NCBI GenBank assembly: GCA_033220425.1
Contig: CM065650.1
Span: forward strand, 868,001 to 932,000
DNA: 64,000 bases
Direction: 5' to 3'
Source of the DNA: Lepraria neglecta
Taxonomy: Eukaryota; Ascomycota; Lecanoromycetes; Lecanorales; Stereocaulaceae
The notes under the pieces were generated by a model. The model searched no databases. It saw only the letters and a program-made list of their open reading frames with translations, and was not told the DNA's origin. Below are positions 44,241 to 55,498 of the stretch, piece by piece; within the stretch, counting starts at the first letter, position 1; every line of letters begins with the position of its first letter. The translations under genes were made by a program, and so were the position numbers.

Positions 44241-45988
44241 CTAAGATCCTTGAAGTGGTTGTCCCATCCCACCGAGCGTCACCATCTTGGTAATCTGGTA
44301 CTCTGACATACCATACTTGCTACCTTCCCTTCCGAAGCCGCTGAGTTTAACCCCACCGAAGCTACTTTCCATTAGCCTTGATAGCCTCATCAAATCATCA
44401 AGAGAAACACTCACGGAGCAGCTGGATCACTAATCAACCCCGTATTAACACCCACCATACCCGTCTCCAACGCCTCAGCAACGCGATAACACCTCTGAAG
44501 GTCCCTGCTAAAGAAATAGCCAGCCAGGCCAACCTCAGCACTGTTCGCCATATCCACAACCTCCTTCTCCGTCTCAAACGGAAAGAGGCCTGCCACAGGC
44601 CCGAAAGTCTCCTCGGAAGCCAATTGCATGTTCATGTTCATTCCCGTAATAACAGTAGGTTCGAAGAAATTCGTTCCAAGCTTTGGCATCTTGTTGCCGC
44701 CCACAATAACCTTCCCACCCTTCCTCTCCGCGTCTCGAACGTGTGCGTCGACTTTGGTGATGGCGCGGTCATGGATCAATGGGCCGTGAGTGACGCCCTC
44801 ATCGTAGCCACCGCCGACTTTGAAACCCTTGACCTTCTCTGCGAAGGCAGAAGCGAACTTATCGTAGATGCCCTCCTGGATGTAGATCCTGTTCGCGCAA
44901 ATGCACGTCTGGCCTGAGCTACGGAATTTGGATGCTATGGCACCAGCGACTGCGATGTCGAGATCTGCGTCATCGAAGACAATGAAAGGGGCATTACCGC
45001 CAAGTTCGAAGGAGAGTTTCTTGAGTGTATCGGCAGATTGTTTCATGAGCAGCTTGCCAACGCCCGTCGACCCTGTGAAGGAGACTTTGCGGACTCTTTG
45101 GCTAGAGGTAAGTGCTTCGCCGACTTCGGCTGTGTTGGAGAGGGCGCTGATGACGTTGACGACACCTTTAGGGATACCGGCACGATCGGCGAGCTCGGCG
45201 AGTGCGAGGGATGTGAATGGTGTTTCGCCTGGCGACTTGGCAACGACTGTGCAGCCAGCTGCGATTGCGGGACCGATCTTCCTCGTTATCATAGCAGCTG
45301 GGAAATTCCATGGTGTGATTAGACCACAGACACCAACAGGCTCCTTAATAGTAAACACCCTGTTCCCTGGAATACTCGCAGGAATCGTATCGCCATCAGC
45401 TCTCGGTGCCTCTTCACTGAACCACTCGAAGAAACCCGCTGCATATGCCACCTCGCCCTTTGCATCAGCCAATGGTTTTCCATTTTCCCATGTAATGAGC
45501 TTTGCAAGATCTTCTTGGTTGTCCATCATCAATTGGTACCATTTGTGTAGCATGCGTGCTCTTTGGCGGGCTGTGGTTTGTCGGAAGGAGGGGAAAGCGG
45601 CGGCGGCGGTCGCGATGGCATTGTCGGTGTCTGCTTTGTCGAATTCGGGGCAAGTGCCTATTAATTTGCCGGTAGATGGGTCTATATAATCTCATTAGTG
45701 GCTAGCAGAGCAATTGGTGGAGAGAAGATGAACCATGAACCTCGAAGGTCTTGCCAGACTTGGCCTTGGCCCATTCTCCATTGACGTAAGCGACATTTTG
45801 CTTGAAAAGAGAGGGGTCGTTAAGCTGATAGCACGTGTCAGCGGATGAATGGAGGCAATTGGCAGAGGACGTACAGGTGGGATGCTTTGATTAGGCATTG
45901 CGTATGTCCTGGCTATTATCTTGGGTAAGGTGAAGGGTTGGTAGTATGATTTAAAAGCTTTCCTCGATGACGAACGGAATGCTTGCAT
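44241..45988 (-). CDS. uga2: Succinate-semialdehyde dehydrogenase
   Basis: Oxidises succinate semialdehyde to succinate with NAD(P)+, the last step of GABA use. Exons 45875-45988, 45734-45824, 44415-45681 and 44241-44361 give about 530 residues. The first 30 residues ([19 protein letters not shown]) look like a mitochondrial leader. Family landmarks are [32 protein letters not shown], catalytic Glu in [17 protein letters not shown], catalytic Cys in [13 protein letters not shown], and the C-terminus [20 protein letters not shown] with [12 protein letters not shown]. The ATG at 45988 is chosen because the longer in-frame extension begins at a GTG. All catalytic residues are present. Confidence 0.93.
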
Positions 45989-46779
45989 AGTGGAAGACAG
46001 GTGGAGGAGGGCGCTTAAGTACCTCAACCACACCGAATGGCAAAGTCAATAAATCGTCATTATTGTGGTTCCTCCATCGCTGTTAGAAGGCGGTTCGTGT
46101 AAGTTCCCGGTGTGGGGTAATTTTTGCAGATCATTTTTGGCGTCATCGTACATTGATGCCGAGTCTACTTGAGCATATAATTCATTAGCCTATCGAAGTC
46201 TAGCTATTTTAAGGACACTGCTGGCCTTAAGTGTATTCGCTGAAGACACGAGGGTTGAATCAAACAAAAAGCAGATGCAACATCCCCATCCATACATGCT
46301 CATTTAACCGTAAGATAAAAAGGCCTATTATTGGAGCATAGGTTTTCCAGCCACTTCTATTTCAATAATTCCCACCTCACAGTAGACCATATCATGTTGC
46401 CCGATCCATTGCCGTCGTAGTTAAGTGTCGCCCAAGTCAATTTAACAGTCCAAGAGCTTCTCTCTTGGGGAATCGAAGCATGGCGTTTTGGAGCAACACA
46501 AGGCAGTCTCACTTCGCTTTTGGCGTTTGGCTTAGCTGCTTTTCGACCACAAAGCGCTGCTCAGATGCTGGTCGATTCTGGTCCCGCGGTCGTCTCGTCC
46601 CCTCGTGATTCGGGGGGTGTATGACTTAGTAGCTGCGTTTTGACTGGATAATGGTGTCTTCTCGTGATGCACGTCGCGTGGGTGGGGCGTTATGGTGCTC
46701 GCGATGATCCTTTTGTGGCTTCACGTCTTTGGCGACTCATGAGCCAGACATTAAAGAATGAAGGTTGGCTACAACGCAC
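45989..46779. other. Intergenic stretch
   Basis: About 790 bp: promoter of the SSADH gene and the 3' region of the M28 gene. No other element recognised. Confidence 0.45.
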
Positions 46780-48030
46780 TCACAATTCAGTCTTGCTGAT
46801 GATCTTCGCTTTTTGCTTGTCATTCATTGCCCGCTTGTTCGTTGCCTTCTTGTCCATATAACCCTCCAAGTCCATCCATTCCGCTGCGAATGCCGTCACC
46901 AAGACAGTCCAATCACCCAGTGTATCCATGTCGAGATGTTCGCCATCATCAGTCTCCTTGTGCCATACCGTTGGAAACGGATTTGGTATCAGGTGTAATA
47001 TATCCACCCCTCTTGCCATAAATGGCAAATGGTCATCTTCGATCAATCCACCCAACCATCGGTCGTTACTTTTGTCAATATCAAAGAACCACTTTGGCTC
47101 CGTGCTTTTTGCTTGCTGTTCATTGGTCCCTGTCGGACCTCCACTTGATGCACTTCGTTTCGAGGGATGGTTTGGAGAGGACGAAAATAGCGACTGTGCA
47201 CGTAGGCGGTCCTCCAGTGTAGCCATATTCTGGTATGCCCAATGCGTAGTTTTGAAGTAGGATGGCATCTTCGGGGTCGGCGTCCCTTCACCAAGCAGAT
47301 CCAATAGCACGAACAAATGAATCGATGAGATCGCGTTGTAGTATGTCGAAAGAGCCGGATGGAAAGTGGCTTCCATGTCAGCAGCCAAAGACTTCGACCC
47401 GTAGATAGAGTCCTTCTTGGTCCATTGATCAAAAGCTTCCTCTCCATCTAGTAGGAGAATTTGTATGCCTTTATGCTCTTCTAATCCCAGGTCATAATCT
47501 TCTTGCTTGATGCCGGCTTGATCCATTGCGGCCCATTTCTTCGTAAGAGCCCCGTCTAATGCCCGGGCTGTGTGCATAAGCATGGCACATGGTGCAGCGC
47601 TGTCCGTAGCGCCGATGAAGCCTTCAGGAGTCATTTTGCTGTCGTAGTGAGCTACCAATGTCAGGTAGCCAACCTCGCCGGGGTTCGCCCAGGGAGGGTC
47701 TCTGGTTGCTATTAGGTTGACGAATGGTATCTCCTTGTTGCCAGTCACGGGGGTCTTTGAGGTGGAATTCTGGAAGCTGACCTTCCATTGCGGGAGGTCG
47801 TTGTGGAAGAAATCAACAAAGTGGTTGAGCACAGCGGTAGAGCCTTCGCTGCCGGGGACTCGAGGGCGGAGAATGGGTGATAGGAGTTTGCCATTCTTGA
47901 TGTCGAAGTCTTCACGGGGACGAGGGATTAACTTTAGCGCATCGTCCGATATGCTGGTATATTCTCTCGAAAGGCAGACGAATAGTAAGATCTGCAATGC
48001 GTGTAGCACGAACGGTAGTCTGGTCTTCAT
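46780..48030 (-). CDS. Glutaminyl-peptide cyclotransferase-like protein (M28 fold)
   Basis: A single 416-residue exon. The N-terminus (MKTRLPFVLHALQILLFVCL) is a signal peptide or signal anchor, so the protein enters the secretory route. The M28 zinc-peptidase fold of glutaminyl cyclases is seen in LTLVAHYDSK and GATDSAAPCAML (first metal ligands), ILLLDGEEAFDQWT, IHLFVLLDLLG, WLGGLIEDDHLPFMARGVDI, and the last His region PTVWHKETDDGEHLD. Such enzymes turn N-terminal Gln into pyroglutamate. The tail is Lys-rich (DKKATNKRAMNDKQKAK). The Ser/Pro-rich loop around residue 300 is longer than in animal enzymes. The start Met at 48030 is the only sensible one. Confidence 0.9.
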   Translation of the reverse strand: MKTRLPFVLHALQILLFVCLSREYTSISDDALKLIPRPREDFDIKNGKLLSPILRPRVPGSEGSTAVLNHFVDFFHNDLPQWKVSFQNSTSKTPVTGNKEIPFVNLIATRDPPWANPGEVGYLTLVAHYDSKMTPEGFIGATDSAAPCAMLMHTARALDGALTKKWAAMDQAGIKQEDYDLGLEEHKGIQILLLDGEEAFDQWTKKDSIYGSKSLAADMEATFHPALSTYYNAISSIHLFVLLDLLGEGTPTPKMPSYFKTTHWAYQNMATLEDRLRAQSLFSSSPNHPSKRSASSGGPTGTNEQQAKSTEPKWFFDIDKSNDRWLGGLIEDDHLPFMARGVDILHLIPNPFPTVWHKETDDGEHLDMDTLGDWTVLVTAFAAEWMDLEGYMDKKATNKRAMNDKQKAKIISKTEL

Positions 48031-48343
48031 AATGTCTCATGAGGTTCGGGAGCAGGCTTATGTTACCGAATAGAAAAAATCCGTCAGAGAGAACATCATA
48101 ACGAGGAAAAATAGGCGCAGAAGGGTTCTACGCCCTTAGACATGTAACGACTGTCAAATGCTTCCTAGAGCACAGAGCTCAATATTTCACATGGAACTTA
48201 GATGTAAGCTGGTCAAATATCGCAAACCCTCCTAGGTCGCTTCGGTTAGCCGCTCTAGGCGCGATGTTTGGGGGCGAAACTTTGTCCAACTGCCAGTGAG
48301 TTGATGCTGGATCTTCAGTAACGGGATGATAACAGGGGTCAGC
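48031..48343. promoter_or_regulatory. Divergent promoter region
   Basis: About 310 bp between the M28 gene (leftward) and the mitochondrial membrane-protein gene (rightward); both promoters must be here. No specific site called. Confidence 0.45.
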
Positions 48344-49180
48344 ATGCGACTGCAACGGCTGCCTTTCCTCGGTCAGCGCGTAAAGCAATTGGCTCAAAAG
48401 AGGCTGAATACATGTCTTATTTCAAGGCCATCTAGACGCTTTGCATCTGTATATCAAACGCCCTCTAAAGCGTGTAAGTCCTAGAAAAGATAATAAAGGA
48501 ATGCAGGGAGCTGATATTATATTGTAGCTATTCCGGAGCGCCTTCTGATCTATCATGCTGGCACTGGAAGGATTGTTTTCGTAGGCTCTCTCAAAGTCAC
48601 GACAATCTTCCTCTTCTCTGCAACTCTTCTATTCATCGCTCCCACCATCTACAATGACCAAGCACAGCCGCCTTGGGTAGCACCTTCAGGTAAGTCGTAT
48701 ATCTTCAAGCAGCGAGTTCTGGCATTAATGTCAGGATCAGTTGCCGTGGCTAGTGCTGTCCCCTTGTTTTATGTCGTGTACTATGCTTCACCTTTTGTGG
48801 CTTATGTCCATATCAAGCTGCCGCTATTCGCTCGTCGATCAAGGGAGCAACTCTTGAGATGGTCCCAGAACATACCTCCCGACACGGAGGTCGAAATGAC
48901 GACCATCAAATCTTATGGGAGTCTACGTACCACAAGGATGCCAATTTCGGAATTGCAGCCAATCAAAGCGCGCTTCGGTATCGAGAACCTCGTTCGGGTG
49001 CCAAAATCTACAGCAAGATCGAGCACAGGTACGCAAAGGCCATGGTGGGCACCCAAGGAGCAAACTTTATTTTTTGTTGGCACTCAGCGAAGGAAGACTG
49101 TTGAGACTGCAGTTTGGCAAAAGGCTATAGAGCAGATTCGGAATTCTCATAGAACTTCTGGAACAATAGTACGTGCATAA
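48344..49180 (+). CDS. Conserved mitochondrial inner-membrane protein, TMEM70/186-like
   Basis: Exons 48344-48473, 48528-48689 and 48735-49180 give about 245 residues; the introns are 54 and 45 bp. The first 40 residues are rich in Arg, Leu, Gln and Ser without acids (MRLQRLPFLGQRVKQLAQKR), a typical import signal. The mature part starts IPERLLIYHAGTGRIVFVGS, then two membrane spans (VTTIFLFSATLLFIAPTIY; VAVASAVPLFYVVYYASPF). A soluble end follows with VEMTTIKSYGSLRTTRMPIS and FGIENLVRV. Pattern and order match a family found across ascomycetes and similar in layout to animal TMEM70/TMEM186, which help assemble respiratory complexes. The functional link is inference. Confidence 0.8.
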
Positions 49181-49663
49181 ACAGACATTGGTATGCTAGC
49201 CGACCCGAGATTGCATACCTCGCATGGCATTGTGTTGACCAAATGGAAACTCTGCTATCCGGCTTCTCGGAGCGTTAACGGAAACCCATAAGGTTAGGTA
49301 TCACCAATATCTGCAAGGACCTCGCCATCTCAAGTTTGCGGGAGCATCCGTCCACATCGAGAATCATGAGGAGTATCCGACTTGCCGTTGACTGTGTCGC
49401 CTGATAGCAATTGCAAGAGACTCGGCATTCACTCGATCTTTATCACGGTGCAAGATACTTTTGACTTCACAGGATTGGTTGCCTAAGGCTACACGCCCAG
49501 AAACGGCGCTAGTGATCTTGAAGCTCCAAGATCAGCTTAAAAGCCAACTCCCTTCATCTCACTTTCATCCACAACAACATTCTTCAATTCTCTTCCCAAC
49601 CACCACTTTCAACAACTTTCAACTTCGTTACATCAATCAATCAAAACCCAAGACACTTTCACC
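49181..49663. promoter_or_regulatory. Intergenic stretch with CA/CT-rich 5' leader
   Basis: The last 115 bp before the ATG at 49664 are almost free of G and rich in CA and CT (for example TTCAACAACTTTCAACTTCG), the kind of leader seen on well-expressed fungal genes. The rest shows nothing specific. Confidence 0.5.
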
Positions 49664-50691
49664 ATGTCCGCCCCAGCTGCGGCACCGAAGCTCAGCCCTC
49701 GCGATGTCGAGTTGCTTGCACTTGCTTTTCAGTGCATGAAAGACGGCAACGCAATCCAGGTGAGCTCAAACGAATTGACTCTCACACCAGTCTCTACACC
49801 ACCCCATACTACCTCATCATCTCTAATCATCAAGTGTATAAAACAAATATCACTGTCTTGTATATCAAATCCCAGAGCACAGTGAGAACATCTAGAATGA
49901 GCATTGACTGACACTCTACACAGATTGACTACAAGAAGATGGCGGAGCTCGGCCGTTTCAAGACTCCTGCCTCAGCTAATGCTTCCTTCCTCGTCGTCAA
50001 GAAGAAGATCATGGGTGGTGCTTCCGGCCTTGCTGACGGCTCCACCTCCACCCCGAAGAAGACCGCCAATGGCAAGGCCGGCGCCGCCGCCTCCGATGCC
50101 AATGCAGGCGACGCCATGGAAGGTGACGAGGCTACTCCAACCAAGTCCACCCCCAAGAAGCGTGGTAAAGCCGCCATCAAGGCCGAGACTCCTGAGGAGG
50201 GTGAGGGCGGCAATCTTGCCGACAATGAGAATACTCCTAGTGCCGCTTCCCCTGCTGCTAAGAAAGGAGGCCGTAAGCGTGGCGCCGCTGCTGCTGAGAT
50301 CACCTCCCCCAAGAATGACGTGACCGATGGCCAGGACGCTGGCGAGGACAAGACCAACAGCACTCCGGCAAAGAAGAAGCGTGCCTACAACCGCAAGCCC
50401 AAGGACGCTAACAAGGATGATGTTAATGCTACCATTGCCAAGCTAGGTAAGAAGCCGTCCAAGGCTGACCAGCTGGCTATGGCCGACACTCAGGCTGCCA
50501 TCGCGGCGGCCAACGCCGAACACGATGCAACGATGGCCAACGACGCCGAGGACCCCAATGTTTCTCTCTTTGGCGGCGATGCACAGATGGAAGAGGCGGA
50601 TGCCGATGGACGCACTTTCGATGACGAAGAGCAGCGTGAGGTTGATGCGCAGCTCGCTACCCTCGCCAACGGCCGTGAGACTGTTGTCTAA
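49664..50691 (+). CDS. Lys/Ala-rich nuclear protein, unknown
   Basis: Exons 49664-49759 and 49924-50691 (intron 164 bp) give about 287 residues. The N-terminal ~55 residues form a conserved small helical domain (LSPRDVELLALAFQCMKDGN, then IDYKKMAELGRFKTPASANA and FLVVKKKI) that looks like a Myb/homeodomain-like fold found at the start of many fungal proteins. The middle is disordered, with STPKKRGKAAIK, KKGGRKRGAAAAE and KKKRAYNRKPKD patches suited to nuclear import and DNA contact. The C-terminus is acidic. The CA/CT-rich leader and strong codon bias toward C-ending codons suggest high expression. The exact role is unknown. Confidence 0.8.
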
Positions 50692-51445
50692 GGTATGAAC
50701 ACTTCTCTCATCTCACTTCCTACATTCGCTTTGCAAGATCAACTCAACCCATTTGCTACTCGAGAACCATGCTGACATGCCACCAGTGCACCCGCATCCA
50801 CCAGATCACCTACAAACCCCCCTACGACTCTCTTTACACTATACACAGAGCTCGTCACATAGATGGTCTCATTTCGGTGGACAGCAGCACTTAGTCAATT
50901 TTCTTTCCTTTTATCTCATAATTGTGATCGTGGCGGACATGTCTCAATTTTTCAACATGCATAGTGACATGGTGATTGGATCTCTTTCAGCAGCAATGAT
51001 GAATGATGATCGATGATGGAACGAAACGCAAATTGTTGTGCTGATTTTCAGCATCAGTATCGACGCAGGCGGGATATGATGATGAAAGAAACGCATTGGC
51101 AGGGTGGATTGGTAATCTTAGATAGCTAGTCTTTCAGGCCTTCAAGGATAGGATTATCGATGCCATTCTTCTAAACCTTCCTTCAAGTTTTACCTTGATT
51201 TAACATGCTCATTACTACGTAATCGCTATCTGCTAGTGAAATATTGTGAATGCAAATAAAATACCACCTACAAAGACAAGCTCGAAGCGAAAAAAGCCCT
51301 CTCCACCTCTCAACTTTTATGGAAGAATAACACACCCCCCAAGCAAACCCTCTATCAACACATACCCTTCAAGCCACATCATCAACCCCTCACATTTCCC
51401 CGCCTCTTTCCCACCTCGAAAAGCTTACACACTTTTTCTCAAACC
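50692..51445. other. Convergent intergenic stretch
   Basis: About 750 bp between the ends of two convergent genes; probably two long 3' regions. No other feature recognised. Confidence 0.5.
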
Positions 51446-54400
51446 TTACAGCCTTTCAATAGCCTTTCTCAACATATCCATACCTCTCGCCCCAATTCCC
51501 TCCTGTACCTCCCTTAACAACCAAGCAACGTCACTTTGCATCCCAAGCGGGACCCAACATCCCTTTCTCGCCACTTCAAGAGACTCTTTCAGCTTCGAGG
51601 TATGTTCCCATTCCTTCGCTGCAACTTCGGCTCGTTCAACCACCTTGGACGGTATGCCACACATGGACGCGCAATGCATACCAAACGAACCCTCAGCAAC
51701 GCCGTCCTCAAGCTTGTAAAGGAATGTGACACGGCGATTCTCGTCGTCGACATGAATACGCATGCGGCGGTTCCTGATCTCCGGGTGAGCGGAGAATTCG
51801 GCAGCAAGAGAATGGTAATGCGTAGCGAAGAATCCCACGCAGCCAATATGAGTAGCGACGTGATGGAGAACAGCTTGCGCGACAGCAACGCCATCGTAGC
51901 TACTCGTGCCCCGGCCGAGTTCGTCGAGAATGACCAGAGAGCGTGGCGTAGCTTCCGATAATATCTTCTTAGTCTCTGCCAGCTCGACAAAGAAGGTAGA
52001 CTGAGCGGCGAAGATTTTGTCGTTGGCTCCTAGTCTGGACATTATGCGGTCGATAGGGGTGAGGCGAGCATGGCTAGCGGGCACGAAACAGCCGATTTGG
52101 GCCAGGATGACTGCGATACAGCTCATACGTAGGATAGTAGATTTGCCTGCTGCATTGGCACCCGTAAGGAGATTGATGTTTGCCGTATCGCCGCCGAGTT
52201 TGATGTCGTTGGGGATGAAGTCCGTGACATTGGGTAGCATGCACGGGTGGCGAAGATCTTCGAATTCGATGACGCTGCGGTCTTCGTCGACGAAGGTGGG
52301 GCGACAAGCTGGTTCGCCGAGGGCATAGGATGCCCTAGCGAGGGAGATGAGGCAGTCGAGGTGTGCGATGATCTTCACGGCTACCAGCCAAGTTTCGTAG
52401 TCTTCGTCGAATTTGGCGAAGAAGCGGCTGGATAGTTCTTTGATGATCTGCTTATGGGTTTCTTGGGCTTCTTGATATTGGCGGACGAGGGCTCGAAGCT
52501 CGGGACTGTAGTAGCGCTTGACTTTTTGGGTTGCTGACATCTGATCCCAATTCTTTGGGATACCTTTGACCTTGATGGGCACCTCGAATTGGTAGATCTC
52601 CTTTCCGTTGTCTCTATATTCGATAGCAGTCGACCCAAGCTCCTTCCTTGTCTTCTTTAGTAGAGTCTCTAGATCAGCCAGGATGCCCTCAATGCGGTCT
52701 TGACTTTCATCAAAGTCCTCTTCCTGACCACGTTCTGGGATAAGGAGACCTGCCTCTCTCGCCTTGGCGTGATCAAAGGCAGCATTCCAGAATTCGAGTT
52801 TCTCTCTCATATCTGGCATCTTCGAGATCAACTGGCCAACGATGCCTTCTCCGGAGCCCACGTCACGAACAAGGCTCATGGTATAGTCAATCTGCTCAAA
52901 GCCATTTATGACGCGAACAAAGTCTTGAACCTTGCAACTGCCGGCATGAATCCGAGATATCATCCTTTCAAGATCAGGGAGCTTCGTGAGGTTCGAGATG
53001 AATTGATCGCGAACGGTGACATCTGCATTGAGAGATTCCACAGCGTCGAGACGAGCGTTGATTTTGGCTTCGTCCATGAGAGGATGGCAGACCCATTGCT
53101 GGAACATACGCTTGCCGAATGCTGTGATACAGCGATTGAGTACTGAGAACAGGGTCCCGTCAGGGCCGCCGTCGAAAGAATTGGCAAAGACTTCTAGGTT
53201 GATCAAAGTCTTTCCATCGAGGATCAGGCTGCTTGCATTTCTGATAGGGTCGTACCAGGATACGTTCTTAAGAGTCAAAAGCTCACGCTCAATTTGCAGA
53301 GTCCTAAGGTATTGCATCAACGCACCAAATGCAGACATCACGAGCTCTTTCTCTCGAGCTTGGTTCAAAGCCTTCGGCCATGCTTCGGCGTTGTCACCTT
53401 CATCATTAATGAAGTATTTGCCCGCGTCGATCTCCCTGCAAGTGGTGTCTGCCGTCCAGAACTCTTTGCCAGGTTTCAGGTGATTCCATAAGGTGGTCGG
53501 CGCTGAGTTATTCTTCAGGATCCTCAGAGCCTTAGTAGAAATGCAAGACTTCTCCAGCAAAAGCTCACGAGGTCTCATCTGCGCGACAAACGTCTCGAAC
53601 TTGGTACATTCGACATCATCCACAAAGTCAGTCAAGGAGAATTGTCCGCTGGCAGCATCCACAAAAGCGATCCCAAAAGCAGGCTGACCGTTTTGCTCTG
53701 ACTCCTTGATGGCCACGCAGTAAACAGCCATGTCATCTTGGAGCATGCTAGCATCGACGAGAGTGCCGCTGGTAATGACACTCGCAAGTTCTCGTCGGAT
53801 GATCTTGTCTACTTTGGCAATACCTGGCTGTTTGCCATCTCGTTCTCGCATCTCCTTTCCAAGTGCAGACTCCATTTGGTCAACCACGGCGATCTTGTAA
53901 CCCTTCGCTACAAACTGGTTCACCCAAGTAGGCAAGGTAGCTTCAGGAACACCAACCATGCGCATGTTGACTCGGTCGGTGAGCTTGAGGTCGAAAACCT
54001 GGTGACCAACGGTAGCATCATTTTCATATAGCTCGTAGAATTTGCCCTTCTTGAAGAAGACAATCGTGTCCCAGAGCTTCTGCTTGATCTCCCAATACTG
54101 CTTCTCAAAAGGCGAGAATTTCTCATAGGCTAGCTTAGGCACATATATCGTCCTAGGGTCGTATTCGGGGTGATCTGTTGGGTTTCGGTCCATATCGCGA
54201 ATATCCGCTAACCATGGATATCGCTGGCTTGGTTCGGTCTTGTGAGCCTGTCCCCTCACGGCCTTGACCATGGGGTTGGCAGCTTTGGCAGGGATGTTTG
54301 AAGGCCGACGCTGCAATGGCGTCAGGCTGTTGGGATCATAGGCCCATCGCTGCGCAGTAGAAACCGCGGGCATCTCCATGTCAGCTTCCATGTCGTCGTC

Positions 54401-55240
54401 CAAGTCAAGACGCTCGACGGCAGGATCTTCCTGGGACGTAGACTGCTTTGGTGACGATCGTTTTCGCTTCCTTGAGGAAGGCTTGGGAGCGTCTGACTCG
54501 TCATCATCGACCACAAAGTCATCTAGCACTAGCATTAGCCAGGAGAGCTCAAGCAAATGAAACAAAGTGGGTGGAGCATACCCTCGTCAACCACATCATC
54601 TTCCTCCACCGCGTCTGCAACAAAGACATCGTCATCGTCGTCATCACTCTCAAAACTCGTTTTCCTACGCTTCGAAGCTCTTCCTCGAGGCTTGGTTCCC
54701 GGTGTAGGGTTGAACCCACCGTCGTCCTCCTCAGAGTCGACGTCAACAGCATAATTGACTGCCTTCTTTGCCTGTAAGTCTTTGTCAGCATACGTGACAC
54801 ACATGGTGTCCTTAGAAACCAACCTTTCTCGACGGGCTATAAAATACATTCGGCGCCCCGTCATCCACTTGCTCACAGGCATCCACCGCACTAGCAGGCG
54901 ATGGCAAACCACTTGGAGAGCAATGTCCATTCACTTTAACAAGTTTTGTGTCCAGTGCCTCCTCGATAAGTTCTTCGACAGCATCGCTGCTAGGTGCAGG
55001 AGTCAAGTTTTGATCTGATCCTCTCGGCGAGCTCTTGATGCCATTTTTCTTCTTAAGGCCATTGACCGGTAGGATCGAGCCACCTGGTTTAGCCATCCCG
55101 TTCGTAGAGGATTGTGATTGTGGTGTCGCTTTCTTGAAGAAGCCGGCAATCGAGGTTTGATTCTTGGAGGCCGATGTTGACTTTGTTAGCGTAGAGGGAG
55201 GGGCTGGCGTGCCATTGAGGGTTTTGGAGGACCCTGCCAT
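51446..55240 (-). CDS. MSH6: DNA mismatch repair protein MSH6
   Basis: Partner of MSH2 in MutS-alpha, which recognises base-base mismatches and small loops. Exons 54824-55240, 54582-54771 and 51446-54522 give about 1227 residues. The N-terminus holds a PCNA-binding PIP box (QTSIAGFFKK) and long acidic/basic disordered stretches. The mismatch-binding domain starts IVFFKKGKFYELYENDATVG, with the Phe-x-Glu pair (FYEL) that wedges into the mismatch. The ATPase has Walker A LLTGANAAGKSTILRMSC, ABC signature QSTFFVELAETKKIL and Walker B SLVILDELGRGTSSYDGVA, then FFATHYHSLA. The last acceptor could be six bases upstream (54528) without a frame change. The C-terminus ends after the helix-turn-helix used for dimer contact. 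It looks intact. Confidence 0.95.
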
Positions 55241-55498
55241 AGTTCCTAATGGGCGAGAAAACTGCTAGGGATTCACTGTGTACGATGCGAGATCTCAAAT
55301 CATCATTCAGAAGTGAAGCTGAGGGTCAAAGATTTGGCGTTGAAGGTCTGGGCGGGAGACGTGACGACGCGATTTCACGCGAGGTCTTGGCGCTAGCTCG
55401 AGTCAGTCCCTTAACAACTTCTTTACAATCATGACTCATGAACCTCCATGTCATTGATGGCGAACAGATCTGTATTGGGTATGAACGCCCAATGCTAT

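Noticed and set aside
44378-45689. Long antisense frames over the SSADH gene
   Set aside because: They arise from codon bias of the dehydrogenase on the other strand.
49929-50363. Long open frames opposite and in other frames of the Lys/Ala-rich gene
   Set aside because: They mirror the GC-rich codon pattern of the real gene; the true frame has a conserved N-terminal domain and a matching intron.
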